Origin: Alphaproteobacteria bacterium | Lineage (GTDB): Bacteria > Pseudomonadota > Alphaproteobacteria > Rhodobacterales > Rhodobacteraceae | NCBI GenBank assembly: GCA_016869835.1 | Contig: VGDH01000008.1 | Coordinates: 1 to 47,234 of the forward strand | DNA length: 47,234 nt | Direction of reading: 5' to 3' | Shown: piece by piece, positions 1 to 7,861 of the stretch | Layout: the number at the start of each line of letters is the position of its first letter | Numbering within the stretch: the first letter of the stretch is position 1 | Made by a program: the position numbers and the translations under genes | Notes under the pieces: model-generated | Seen by the model: only the letters and a program-made list of their open reading frames with translations | The model's database searches: none | Told to the model about the DNA's origin: nothing

Positions 1-1545
1 CAAGACCCCCGTCAGGCCCGACCCGATCTGGCTTGCCAGCCGGATCCGCTGGCTTTCGCCCCCCGAAAGCGTGCCGGCATTGCGGCTTAGCGTCAGGTAA
101 TTCAGCCCAACATTGACCAAAAAGCCCAGCCGCTCGCGGATTTCCTTCAGGATTGCCTGGGCAATCTCGTTCTTTTGCGCCGAAAGGCTGGCCGGCACCG
201 TCGCCACCCAGTCAAACGCCTCTTGGATGGACATCTGGACCACCTGGCCGACATGCAGTCCCGCGATCTTGACAGCCAGGGCCTCGGGCCGCAGGCGATA
301 GCCGTTACAGGCCCCGCAAGGCCGCTTGTTCTGGAACCGCTCCATCTCCTCGCGGCTCCAGGCCGAATCCGTCTCGCGATAGCGGCGTTCCATGTTGGGG
401 ATCACGCCCTCGAACACGCGGCTGACCTGATAGATGCGCCCGCCCTCATCATAGCGAAAACTGATCTCTTCGCCTTTGGAGCCGTTCAGGAACAGATCCT
501 TGATCTTCTCTGGCAGGTCCTTCCATTTCGCTTTCTTGTCAAAGCCATAATGGGTGGCCATGGCGTCGATGGTCTGGGTGAAATAGGGGCTTTTCGATTT
601 CGCCCAGGGTGCAATCGCCCCTTGCATCAGGGTGAGGCCCTGATCAGGGACGATCAGCCGTTCGTCAAAGAACAGCTCCATCCCCAAACCATCGCAGACC
701 GGGCAGGCGCCAAAGGGGGCGTTGAAAGAGAAAAGACGCGGTTCGATCTCGGCAATGGTAAAGCCACTGACCGGACAGGCGAATTTCTCGGAATAGGTGG
801 TGCGGACGCCCTCGCCTTCGGCAGGGGCTGTGTCAATCACCGCAATGCCATCAGCCAGGTTCAACGCGGTGCGGAAACTGTCGGCCAACCGTGTTTCCAA
901 CCCCTCGCGCACCACGATCCGGTCAACGACCACATCGATGTTGTGGCGGAATTTCTTGTCCAGCACCGGCGGCTCTTCCAGCTCATAGAAGGCACCGTTG
1001 ACCTTGACCCGCTGAAAGCCCTGTTTCCGCAGATCAAGGAATTCCTTTTTATATTCGCCTTTGCGGTCGCGAACGATGGGGGCCAAGAGATAGGCGCGCG
1101 TGCCCTCCTCCATCGCCATCACTGCATCCACCATGTCCTGCACCTGCATGGCTGTGATCGGCAGCCCGGTGGCGGGGGAATAGGGCGTGCCGACGCGGGC
1201 GAACAACAGGCGCAGATAGTCGTAAATCTCGGTCACCGTGCCGACGGTTGACCGCGGGTTTTTCGACGTTGTTTTTTGCTCGATCGAAATTGCCGGAGAA
1301 AGGCCGCTGATATGGTCGACATCCGGCTTTCCCATCATGTCAAGGAATTGCCGGGCATAGGCCGACAGGCTCTCGACATAGCGGCGCTGGCCCTCGGCAT
1401 AGATGGTGTCGAAGGCAAGGCTCGATTTGCCCGACCCAGACAGGCCGGTGATCACCACCAGCTGATCGCGTGGAATATCGACATCCACGCCCTTGAGGTT
1501 ATGCTCGCGCGCCCCGCGCACCTCGATGAACTTCTGCTCGGCCAT
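1..1545 (-). CDS. uvrA: Excinuclease ABC subunit A, N-terminal part (truncated by window edge)
   Basis: UvrA is the damage-recognition ATPase of nucleotide excision repair and loads UvrB on lesions in the cytoplasm. The gene is read leftward from an ATG at 1545; about 515 residues are visible and the 3' half lies outside the window. Visible motifs are the opening [20 protein letters not shown], the Walker [10 protein letters not shown] near residue 30, the zinc-finger stretch [11 protein letters not shown] (bases about 665-720), and the first ABC signature [12 protein letters not shown] at about bases 20-75. These are diagnostic of the UvrA family. A LexA-type box lies 65 bases upstream of the start, which fits SOS control. 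The divergent neighbour is a rhodanese gene. Identity is secure. Confidence 0.97.
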   Translation of the reverse strand, partial: MAEQKFIEVRGAREHNLKGVDVDIPRDQLVVITGLSGSGKSSLAFDTIYAEGQRRYVESLSAYARQFLDMMGKPDVDHISGLSPAISIEQKTTSKNPRSTVGTVTEIYDYLRLLFARVGTPYSPATGLPITAMQVQDMVDAVMAMEEGTRAYLLAPIVRDRKGEYKKEFLDLRKQGFQRVKVNGAFYELEEPPVLDKKFRHNIDVVVDRIVVREGLETRLADSFRTALNLADGIAVIDTAPAEGEGVRTTYSEKFACPVSGFTIAEIEPRLFSFNAPFGACPVCDGLGMELFFDERLIVPDQGLTLMQGAIAPWAKSKSPYFTQTIDAMATHYGFDKKAKWKDLPEKIKDLFLNGSKGEEISFRYDEGGRIYQVSRVFEGVIPNMERRYRETDSAWSREEMERFQNKRPCGACNGYRLRPEALAVKIAGLHVGQVVQMSIQEAFDWVATVPASLSAQKNEIAQAILKEIRERLGFLVNVGLNYLTLSRNAGTLSGGESQRIRLASQIGSGLTGVL

Positions 1546-1609
1546 GATCCACCCCTGACGGACAGGCCAGATGTAGGGCCAAATCCCCGAGTCTCCAACC
1601 GGAAAATGT

Positions 1610-1624
1610 GAACGAAGGATGAAC
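1610..1624 (-). promoter_or_regulatory. LexA (SOS) box upstream of uvrA
   Basis: On the minus strand the site reads GTTC, seven bases (ATCCTTC), GTTC. This exactly matches the direct-repeat SOS box GTTC-N7-GTTC known for alphaproteobacterial LexA. It lies 65 bases before the uvrA ATG and about 95 bases before the divergent rhodanese start, so uvrA is the natural target. The match is seen in sequence; repression by LexA is inferred from the family. Confidence 0.8.
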
Positions 1625-1636
1625 ATTGGAGATTTC

Positions 1637-1681
1637 TTGCTGTCGCCCACGCGAGGTCTTTACAAATTCCACTAATTGAAT
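1637..1681 (+). promoter_or_regulatory. Candidate promoter with ATTC-N8-GAAT operator for the rhodanese gene
   Basis: A possible -35 (TTGCTG, 1637-1642) and -10 (TACAAA, 1661-1666) are 18 bases apart. The inverted repeat ATTC (1666-1669), eight bases, GAAT (1678-1681) sits at or just after the -10. From memory, ATTC-N8-GAAT is the motif described for the sulfide-responsive ArsR-family repressor SqrR of Rhodobacter capsulatus, which controls sulfur-handling genes including rhodaneses. No such regulator is encoded in the window. The repeat is seen; the promoter and regulator are inferences. Confidence 0.45.
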
Positions 1682-1717
1682 ATATTACATCGCAAGCATC
1701 ATGCGAAAGGACGCACC

Positions 1718-2074
1718 ATGTTCAACATTTTCGGCGGCTCGACCGCCCAACGCTTGACCGCAGCCGATGCGGTTTCTCTTGCCGCAAAAGGCGAGATCAC
1801 GCTTCTTGATGTGCGCGAGGCGGGTGAGGTTACGGCCTCGGGCACGGCCAAGTTCGGTGTGCATATCCCCTTGGCAATGGTGCCGGTGAAAGCCAATCCG
1901 CAAGGCCCCGACCATGACAAGCGGCTGGACCCGGCCAAGCCCGTTGCCGTGTTCTGCGCCGTTGGCGGGCGCGCCGGTCAGGCGGCGGAGGCTTTGGAGC
2001 GGATGGGCTATACCGCGCACAATATCGGTGGCTTCGGCGATTGGGTCAGTGCGGGCGGCGCGGTTCAGCGCTGA
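1718..2074 (+). CDS. Single-domain rhodanese-like protein
   Basis: A 118-residue cytoplasmic protein made of one rhodanese domain. Visible features are the LLDVRE motif near residues 29-34 and the active-site loop C80-A-V-G-G-R, in which the cysteine would carry a persulfide. No signal peptide or membrane segment is seen. The ATG at 1718 was chosen over an upstream in-frame codon at 1676 because an AAAGGA ribosome binding site sits at the right distance and the domain begins just after it. Such proteins move sulfane sulfur; the substrate cannot be told. Its stop region overlaps the convergent MFS gene by ten bases. An ATTC-N8-GAAT operator upstream suggests sulfide- or persulfide-linked control. 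Confidence 0.9.
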   Translation: MFNIFGGSTAQRLTAADAVSLAAKGEITLLDVREAGEVTASGTAKFGVHIPLAMVPVKANPQGPDHDKRLDPAKPVAVFCAVGGRAGQAAEALERMGYTAHNIGGFGDWVSAGGAVQR

Positions 2075-3216
2075 CGCCTGCGCGCTTGCCACTGGTGCAG
2101 CGCGATACCCAACGCCGAGAACCCGATCAGAAACAGGGCAAGGCCGGTCTGACCGGCCTTTTCCATGGCAAACACCAGCATCGGCGTGCCGGTGGTGGTG
2201 CCAAGATTGCCAAGCTGCGCAATCGCCCCGGCGGCACGGGCACGATCCTGGAAGGCGGGGTTCAACTCGGCCAGCGCAGCGAAGCTTGCGCCTTGTACAA
2301 TGCCAAGACACGCTGCCACGCCAAGCGCACAGGGAACCGCCGCAGCCTGACCCCAGAACAGCCAAAGCCCAAGCGTCGCGATGATGGCGGCAAGGAATCC
2401 GGCCTGAACCAGCTGGACCGCCGACATCCGTCCCAACAGCCAGACCCCCAGCGTCAAGGACAGCGCAATGGACACCAGTGGCATGGCGATGCCGATTAAG
2501 CTGCCCATATCCCCCATTTGTGCAGGCAAAAGCGTCAATACCGCGACATAAGTGACCGTGTAGCAGACAAAACCCATGGCCGGCGCGGCCAGGAAAGGCG
2601 AGGTGTAGATGTCGCGATGCTCGGCCCATAGCGTTCTTGGTGCCTCGGTCGGCGTGACCCTTGGATCTTTGGGCAGCAAGCCCCACAGGATCACCGCGAA
2701 AGCGGCCATCCACAGGCCGTGACCCGCAAAAAGACTGCCCGGCCCTTGCAGCGAAAGGATCGCAGGGCCAAGCCAGAACAGAACCGCATAGGCCACGCCG
2801 AAGAAGGACGACCAAAGCGGCATCGCGGCCCCCTGCCAGCGCGTCCCCGCCAGCCCGGCAATCGCAGTCGGTCCGACAACCACGATGGCCAGATGCGAAA
2901 ACCCTTCCAGCACGCGGCTGACCAGCATCACCGGATAGGCCGGAAAACCCGTCTGTACAAGGCTGACCACCGCCCCCAGCGCCAAAGCCACAACCAGCGC
3001 CCGGCGCGGACCGATCCGCGCAACCAAAAGCCCGGATGTCGTGCCAAAGACCAGCCCGACCAAGCCAACGATCGACAGCATCACCCCGATGCCAAGCCCC
3101 ACATGGGCGGCATAAACCGTCTCAAGCGCCGGATAGGCCACTGACATCTTGCCAAACTGCGCCGCCGCGCCAAGGCCGGCGGCCCAAATCGCCAAAATCG
3201 TCAAAGCTGCGCGCAT
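2065..3216 (-). CDS. MFS transporter
   Basis: A 383-residue integral membrane protein with about twelve hydrophobic segments spread along its length and the MFS loop 2-3 motif around GLLVARIGPRRA. It is a major facilitator transporter of unknown substrate. The ATG at 3216 is preferred to a TTG at 3252, because the TTG lies inside the terminator hairpins of lpd and the hydrophobic N-terminus starts with MRAALTILAIWAAGLG. The last ten bases overlap the convergent rhodanese gene through the palindrome TCAGCGCTGA, which supplies a TGA stop to each gene. The strong terminator between lpd and this gene argues that it has its own promoter or depends on read-through. Confidence 0.85.
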   Translation of the reverse strand: MRAALTILAIWAAGLGAAAQFGKMSVAYPALETVYAAHVGLGIGVMLSIVGLVGLVFGTTSGLLVARIGPRRALVVALALGAVVSLVQTGFPAYPVMLVSRVLEGFSHLAIVVVGPTAIAGLAGTRWQGAAMPLWSSFFGVAYAVLFWLGPAILSLQGPGSLFAGHGLWMAAFAVILWGLLPKDPRVTPTEAPRTLWAEHRDIYTSPFLAAPAMGFVCYTVTYVAVLTLLPAQMGDMGSLIGIAMPLVSIALSLTLGVWLLGRMSAVQLVQAGFLAAIIATLGLWLFWGQAAAVPCALGVAACLGIVQGASFAALAELNPAFQDRARAAGAIAQLGNLGTTTGTPMLVFAMEKAGQTGLALFLIGFSALGIALHQWQARRRQR

Positions 3217-3238
3217 CTCAGGCCCTGGGATCGGAATG

Positions 3239-3283
3239 AAAACGGGGGCCAAGGGCCCCCGCCGATTTCTGCCACAGAAATCG
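3239..3283 (-). terminator. Tandem-hairpin terminator of lpd
   Basis: Reading leftward from lpd, a perfect 9-bp stem with a 3-base loop (3263-3283, CGATTTCTG/CAGAAATCG) is followed at once by a GC-only 8-bp stem with a 3-base loop (3243-3261, CGGGGGCC/GGCCCCCG) and then a short T-rich run (GTTTTCATT on the minus strand). The second hairpin plus T tract looks like an intrinsic terminator. Both stems lie within 45 bases of the lpd stop. Confidence 0.75.
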
Positions 3284-3290
3284 TTTCCGA

Positions 3291-4688
3291 TCAGCTATGC
3301 AAGGTCCGGCCATAGGCATCCAGCACCGCTTCATGCATCATCTCGGACATGGTCGGATGCGGGAAGACCGTGTTCATCAGGTCTTCTTCCGTGGTTTCAA
3401 GACTGCGGCCGATGACATAGCCCTGGATCATCTCGGTCACCTCGGCCCCGACCATATGGGCGCCCAAGAGCTCGCCCGTCTTGGCGTCGAACACAGTTTT
3501 CACCAACCCCTCGGCCTCGCCCATGGCAATCGCCTTGCCATTGCCGATGAAGGGGAAACGGCCAACCCGCACCTCGAACCCGGCCTCCTTGGCCTTGGCC
3601 TCGGTCATGCCGACCGACGCCACTTGCGGGTGGCAATAGGTGCAGCCCGCGATGCTGCCCGGCTTGATCGGGTGCGGATGGCCGCCCGCGATCAGTTCGG
3701 CCACCATCACGCCCTCATGGCTGGCCTTGTGGGCAAGCCAGGGCGCGCCCGCGATGTCGCCAATGGCATAAAGGCCCGGCACCCCGGTGCGGCAGTATTC
3801 ATCCGTCACCACATGAGTGCGATCGATCTTGACGCCCAAAGCCTCCAGCCCAAGGTTCTCCACATTACCGACGATGCCCACAGCCGAAATAACCGTGTCA
3901 AATTCGGCCGTGACCGTGCCCTTGGCGTCTTCCAGATGCGCCGTGACGCCCACGCCCGGCTTGCGGTCCAGCTTCTTGACCGTCGTCTTTTCCAAAATCT
4001 TCATGCCCTGCTTGACAAAAGCCTTCTTGGCAAAGGCCGAAATCTCGGCATCCTCGACCGGCAGCACGCGGTCCATCACCTCGCAGACCGTCACATCAGC
4101 GCCCAAGGTGTTGAAGAAACTGGCAAATTCAATTCCAATCGCCCCCGACCCGATGACCAGAAGCTTTTTCGGCATCCGTTTCGGTTGCAGCGCATGGCGA
4201 TAGGTCCAGACAAGATCGCCATCCGCCTCAAGCCCCGGCAGCTCGCGCGCCCGCGCGCCGGTGGCGAGGATGGTTGCCTTTGCCGCCAGCTCCTCAACCC
4301 CGTTGTCGGTTTTCACCGACACCACGCCCGGTTTGGGCAGTGTTGCGGTACCCATGAACACGGTGATCTTGTTCTTCTTCATCAGATGGCCAATGCCGCC
4401 CGACAGTTGCTTGGCCACACCGCGCGACCGCGCGACGACGGCATCAAGGTCATAGGAAGCCCCCTGAACCGACAGGCCGAATTCCTTGGCGCGATGCATC
4501 AGGTGGAACACCTCGGCGCTGCGCAAGAGCGCCTTGGTGGGGATGCAACCCCAATTCAGGCAGATGCCGCCCAGGTTCTCGCGTTCGACGATCGCGACCT
4601 TCTGCCCCAGCTGGGCCGCCCGAATGGCCGCGACATAGCCCCCCGGACCTGCGCCGATCACCACCACGTCAAAGCTCTGGCCTGCCAT
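3291..4688 (-). CDS. lpdA: Dihydrolipoyl dehydrogenase (E3)
   Basis: A 465-residue FAD flavoprotein that reoxidises dihydrolipoyl groups of 2-oxoacid dehydrogenase complexes or the glycine cleavage system with NAD. The N-terminus has the FAD-binding GAGPGGYVAA motif (12-21) and the redox disulfide C43-LNWG-C48. A second dinucleotide fold begins at IGSGAIGIEFASFF, and the C-terminal dimerisation domain has the catalytic His in HPTMSE. Length is typical. The ATG is preceded by CGGAGCGAAAG. No E1 or E2 genes are adjacent, so the partner complex cannot be told from context. It is followed by a double-hairpin terminator. Confidence 0.96.
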   Translation of the reverse strand: MAGQSFDVVVIGAGPGGYVAAIRAAQLGQKVAIVERENLGGICLNWGCIPTKALLRSAEVFHLMHRAKEFGLSVQGASYDLDAVVARSRGVAKQLSGGIGHLMKKNKITVFMGTATLPKPGVVSVKTDNGVEELAAKATILATGARARELPGLEADGDLVWTYRHALQPKRMPKKLLVIGSGAIGIEFASFFNTLGADVTVCEVMDRVLPVEDAEISAFAKKAFVKQGMKILEKTTVKKLDRKPGVGVTAHLEDAKGTVTAEFDTVISAVGIVGNVENLGLEALGVKIDRTHVVTDEYCRTGVPGLYAIGDIAGAPWLAHKASHEGVMVAELIAGGHPHPIKPGSIAGCTYCHPQVASVGMTEAKAKEAGFEVRVGRFPFIGNGKAIAMGEAEGLVKTVFDAKTGELLGAHMVGAEVTEMIQGYVIGRSLETTEEDLMNTVFPHPTMSEMMHEAVLDAYGRTLHS

Positions 4689-4764
4689 CTTTCGCTCCGT
4701 CAGAAAAAGTAGTTTGCCATTAAACTATCCCGTTCAACCAAGCAACAATCCTACCGCTCACCCC

Positions 4765-5352
4765 CTATGCACCAGGCGCATGGCTGGCCCGCTGGCGGGC
4801 CACTTCGGCAGCATAGCCGCCATTCGCTAGAAACTCCGCCTCCTCGGGCGTCGTTTCGCGGCCAAGGGCTGCATTGCGAAAGGGAAAACGGCCAAAACGG
4901 GCGATGATCGCCTGATGGGCGCGGGCATGCAGCGCCATCTCCGGGTCCGAGGCCAGCCGTTCCGTCAAAAGCTGCACCGCAAGCGCCTGATCTGCAGCAT
5001 CTTCGGAATGTTCTAAGGGCATGTAGAAGAGCTGCCGCTCCGGCTCGGGCGCTTCCAGGTCCCAGCCCGCCGCGACGACCTTGCGCGCTGCGGCCTGCGC
5101 CTTTGCATCGGTGGCAAAGGCCTCGGCCCGGCCGCGGTGGATGTTGCGTGCAAGCTGATCGCAGATCACCAGATAGGCAAGCGTGCCGGCCGCACCCTCC
5201 ACCCAATGCTCCAGACCGCCCTCGTGGGCCACCTGCCACAGATCGCCAAAGCGCAGGCGACATTCGGCATCCAGCGCCTCACCCCCCGCATACCAGCCCT
5301 CAGGCCCCACCTCGCCCAACCGGAAATCCAGCACCTCAACCGGATCCGACAT
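4765..5352 (-). CDS. DUF924 family protein
   Basis: A 195-residue, all-alpha soluble protein. The combination DQLARNIHRGRAEAFA near residues 64-79 and FYMPLEHSED near residues 109-118 is characteristic of the DUF924 family, whose fold resembles tetratricopeptide-type helical repeats. No biochemical function is established for the family. It lies between lpd and a YcaD-like transporter, all read leftward, with gaps of 76 and 90 bases; co-transcription is possible but not shown. Confidence 0.85.
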   Translation of the reverse strand: MSDPVEVLDFRLGEVGPEGWYAGGEALDAECRLRFGDLWQVAHEGGLEHWVEGAAGTLAYLVICDQLARNIHRGRAEAFATDAKAQAAARKVVAAGWDLEAPEPERQLFYMPLEHSEDAADQALAVQLLTERLASDPEMALHARAHQAIIARFGRFPFRNAALGRETTPEEAEFLANGGYAAEVARQRASHAPGA

Positions 5353-5442
5353 GCCCGCCCCCCTTTTGCCTTGTGGCTGAACGCCCTCTTCGCGCCCAAC
5401 CCATTTCGAGCGCAGACCCGTCGCAGCCTTACATCAGGCCGC

Positions 5443-6669
5443 TCATTGGCCCTTGTCGCGGTTGATCGCGGCCTCAACGGCAACCGGGCTGGCGCCGGGC
5501 GCCAGGGTGCGCAGCTGCCTGCGGAAAAGCCTGCGCCGCCCGCGCGTCATTCGCCACAAGGCATAGGCCGCAATCGCAAGAAACATGATGGCGATGAACA
5601 CGAAAAACCCTGAAGGACCAACCCGCCCCATCAGCCAGCCGGTCACCATCGGGCCACCGATTGACCCCAGACCATAGATGAACAAAAGCCCCGCCGAAGC
5701 CCCCGCCATTTCCGATTCCTCAAGGTAATCATTGGCATAGGCGACAAGCAGCGAATAAAGCGGGTTGGCGATTCCTCCCGCCACAAAGCCCAGGCCGCTC
5801 AGCACGACCATGTTCCAGCTTAGCACGAGCCCCGCACTGGTCGCCAGCGCCCCTGCCACAGACATCCACAGGATCATCGCCCGCCTGTCCCACCGGTCCG
5901 AGGCCCATCCTACCGGATATTGCAAGACCAAGCCGCCGATGTAGATCGCCGCGATGAAGATCGAGATGTTCTGCACCGAAAGCCCAACCTCAGCCCCCCA
6001 AACCGCCGCCATGCCGAACAGCGCCGAAAACAGCGCCCCCAAAAGAAACAGCCCGACACAGCCCAAGGGCGATGTGTGAAGCAGCGCCCGGATCGACATC
6101 GGCTTGATTTCCTGAAAGGCCGGTGCGCGGCTGGCCGACAACAGGATCGGGGTAAAGGCCAGCGAGACCAGGATCGAAGAAAAGATGAACAGGTCAAACC
6201 CGCCCGGATCGCGCAGGTTCATCACGACCTGCGCCGCAACAATCCCGATCATGTTGACGATCATATAGGCCGAAAGCGCCTGCCCCCGCGTCTCATTGGT
6301 CGATGAGGCATTCAGCCAGCTTTCCGCGCTAATATAGACGCCTGCAAAGCAATAGCCCAAGAGCACCCGCATCGCCGCCCAGGCGATCCAGTCCGGGGCG
6401 ACCGGAAACAGGATCATCACCGCCGAAATCAGCGACCCCAGCGCCGAAAACACCCGCACATGACCCACGCGCTGGATCATCCGCGGTGCAAAGCGCGATC
6501 CCAGAAGAAAGCCCACCGAATAGGCGGCCATGACATAAGACATTTCCAGCGTGGAAAAGCCCTCGATCTTGCCGCGAATACCCAAAAGCGTGCCCTGGAT
6601 GCCATTGCCCAGCATCAAAAGCATCATGCCCAGAAGCAGGGCCCAGGAATTGCGCATCACCGAAAGCAT
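5443..6669 (-). CDS. MFS transporter, YcaD-like
   Basis: A 408-residue membrane protein with roughly twelve transmembrane helices. The sequence resembles the YcaD branch of the major facilitator superfamily: the opening GNGIQGTLLGIRGKIEGF, AESWLNASSTNETRGQALSAY in the cytoplasmic loop, and QYPVGWASDRWDRR as the central repeat of the MFS motif. The substrate is unknown. The ATG at 6669 has a good AGGAGA ribosome binding site six bases upstream; the preceding TTG codon at 6672 is less likely. It is separated from queA by 158 bases that contain one imperfect hairpin. Confidence 0.87.
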   Translation of the reverse strand: MLSVMRNSWALLLGMMLLMLGNGIQGTLLGIRGKIEGFSTLEMSYVMAAYSVGFLLGSRFAPRMIQRVGHVRVFSALGSLISAVMILFPVAPDWIAWAAMRVLLGYCFAGVYISAESWLNASSTNETRGQALSAYMIVNMIGIVAAQVVMNLRDPGGFDLFIFSSILVSLAFTPILLSASRAPAFQEIKPMSIRALLHTSPLGCVGLFLLGALFSALFGMAAVWGAEVGLSVQNISIFIAAIYIGGLVLQYPVGWASDRWDRRAMILWMSVAGALATSAGLVLSWNMVVLSGLGFVAGGIANPLYSLLVAYANDYLEESEMAGASAGLLFIYGLGSIGGPMVTGWLMGRVGPSGFFVFIAIMFLAIAAYALWRMTRGRRRLFRRQLRTLAPGASPVAVEAAINRDKGQ

Positions 6670-6786
6670 CAATGTCTCCTGCCGTGCCCGGGTTCCTTTT
6701 GACTATCGCATGATAGGCCAAAGGGGGCCAGCCCCAAGCCAGGGGCAAGGCGTCAGGATTTGCCTGTCTCCTAATGCTGTGCGGCA

Positions 6787-6816
6787 GGCCCGAAGGGAGC
6801 AATCCCCTCTCGGGCC
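6787..6816 (-). terminator. Possible terminator hairpin after queA
   Basis: An inverted repeat with arms GGCCCGA and TCGGGCC enclosing a further AGGG/CCCT pair lies 12 bases downstream of the queA stop. There is no T tract, so it may be a rho-dependent end or an RNA-stabilising hairpin rather than an intrinsic terminator. Confidence 0.35.
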
Positions 6817-6827
6817 GGACGTGCTGT

Positions 6828-7859
6828 CTAGGGGATCAAAAGCGAGGCATCGCCATAGCTGAAAAACCGATACCCTGTGCCAATCGCATGCGCATAGATC
6901 CAGTCGATCCGCTCTTTGCCCATCAGCGCCGAGACCAGCATCATCAGCGTCGACTTCGGCAGGTGGAAATTGGTCATCAAGGCATCGGTGACCTGAAAGC
7001 GGAAGCCGGGATAGATGAAAATGTCGGTCGGCCCGCGCCGGGGGGCCATCACCCCCCCCGCCGCCGCGCTTTCGATCAGGCGCAGCGCCGTGGTCCCCAC
7101 CGGAATGACGCGCCGCCCTTCGGCCTTGGCGGCGGCGATGCGGCGCGCCGCCGTCTCGGTCACCTCGCCCCATTCGGCATGCATGCGGTGGGTGGTGACA
7201 TCCTCGACCTTGACCGGCAGGAAGGTGCCAGCCCCAACATGTAGCGTCACCTCGACAAATTCGACGCCCTTGGCATGCAGCGCCTGCAACAGGGGCGCGT
7301 CGAAATGCAGGCTTGCCGTGGGCGCGGCCACCGCCCCGGCATGGCGGGCAAAGACGGTTTGATAATCATCCTTGTCGGCCGCATCCGCCGCTCGTTTGGC
7401 CGCGATATAGGGCGGTAGGGGCATCTGCCCCGCCTCGGCCAAGGCGGCATCGAAATCCTCGCCCGTAAGATTGAAGCCAAGCTCCAGATCGGTTTCGCTG
7501 CGGTTCAGAACCTGCGCCGAGAGTTGATCGGAAAACACGATCTCCTCGCCCACCAGAACCTTGCGCAACGGCTTGGCCAAGGCGCGCCAGCCCTTGGGCG
7601 TGGCCTCCAGCAGCGTGACCTCGATCCGTGCCTCGGCCTCGCCCCGCCGCCGCCGGCCGAAAAGCCGCGCCGGGATCACCTTGGTGTTGTTCAGCACCAG
7701 CACATCGCCGGGCTGAAAGATCTCGACCAGATCGCGCACATGGTGATCGCTGATCTGATCGCCCTTGGCCAGCAACAGCCGGGCCGAGCTCCGCGGGCGC
7801 GCGGGGCGCGTTGCAATCAGACCTTCGGGAAGATCAAAGTCAAAGTCGGAGAGTTTCAC
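6828..7859 (-). CDS. queA: tRNA preQ1(34) S-adenosylmethionine ribosyltransferase-isomerase
   Basis: QueA transfers and rearranges the ribosyl part of S-adenosylmethionine onto 7-aminomethyl-7-deazaguanine in tRNA, making epoxyqueuosine. The 343-residue protein has the family opening [19 protein letters not shown], then [28 protein letters not shown] and [16 protein letters not shown] near the C-terminus. A GTG start at 7859 gives the usual MKLSDF opening and follows CAGGGA; a TTG at 7865 would add two residues. The start lies two bases after the stop of the AsmA-like gene upstream, so the two are probably translated together. Confidence 0.95.
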   Translation of the reverse strand: MKLSDFDFDLPEGLIATRPARPRSSARLLLAKGDQISDHHVRDLVEIFQPGDVLVLNNTKVIPARLFGRRRRGEAEARIEVTLLEATPKGWRALAKPLRKVLVGEEIVFSDQLSAQVLNRSETDLELGFNLTGEDFDAALAEAGQMPLPPYIAAKRAADAADKDDYQTVFARHAGAVAAPTASLHFDAPLLQALHAKGVEFVEVTLHVGAGTFLPVKVEDVTTHRMHAEWGEVTETAARRIAAAKAEGRRVIPVGTTALRLIESAAAGGVMAPRRGPTDIFIYPGFRFQVTDALMTNFHLPKSTLMMLVSALMGKERIDWIYAHAIGTGYRFFSYGDASLLIP

Positions 7860-7861
7860 GG

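Noticed and set aside
3297-4712. 471-codon open frame on the plus strand opposite lpd
   Set aside because: It is a GC-rich shadow of lpd, with no recognisable family and His/Arg/Gly-rich composition; lpd is certain.
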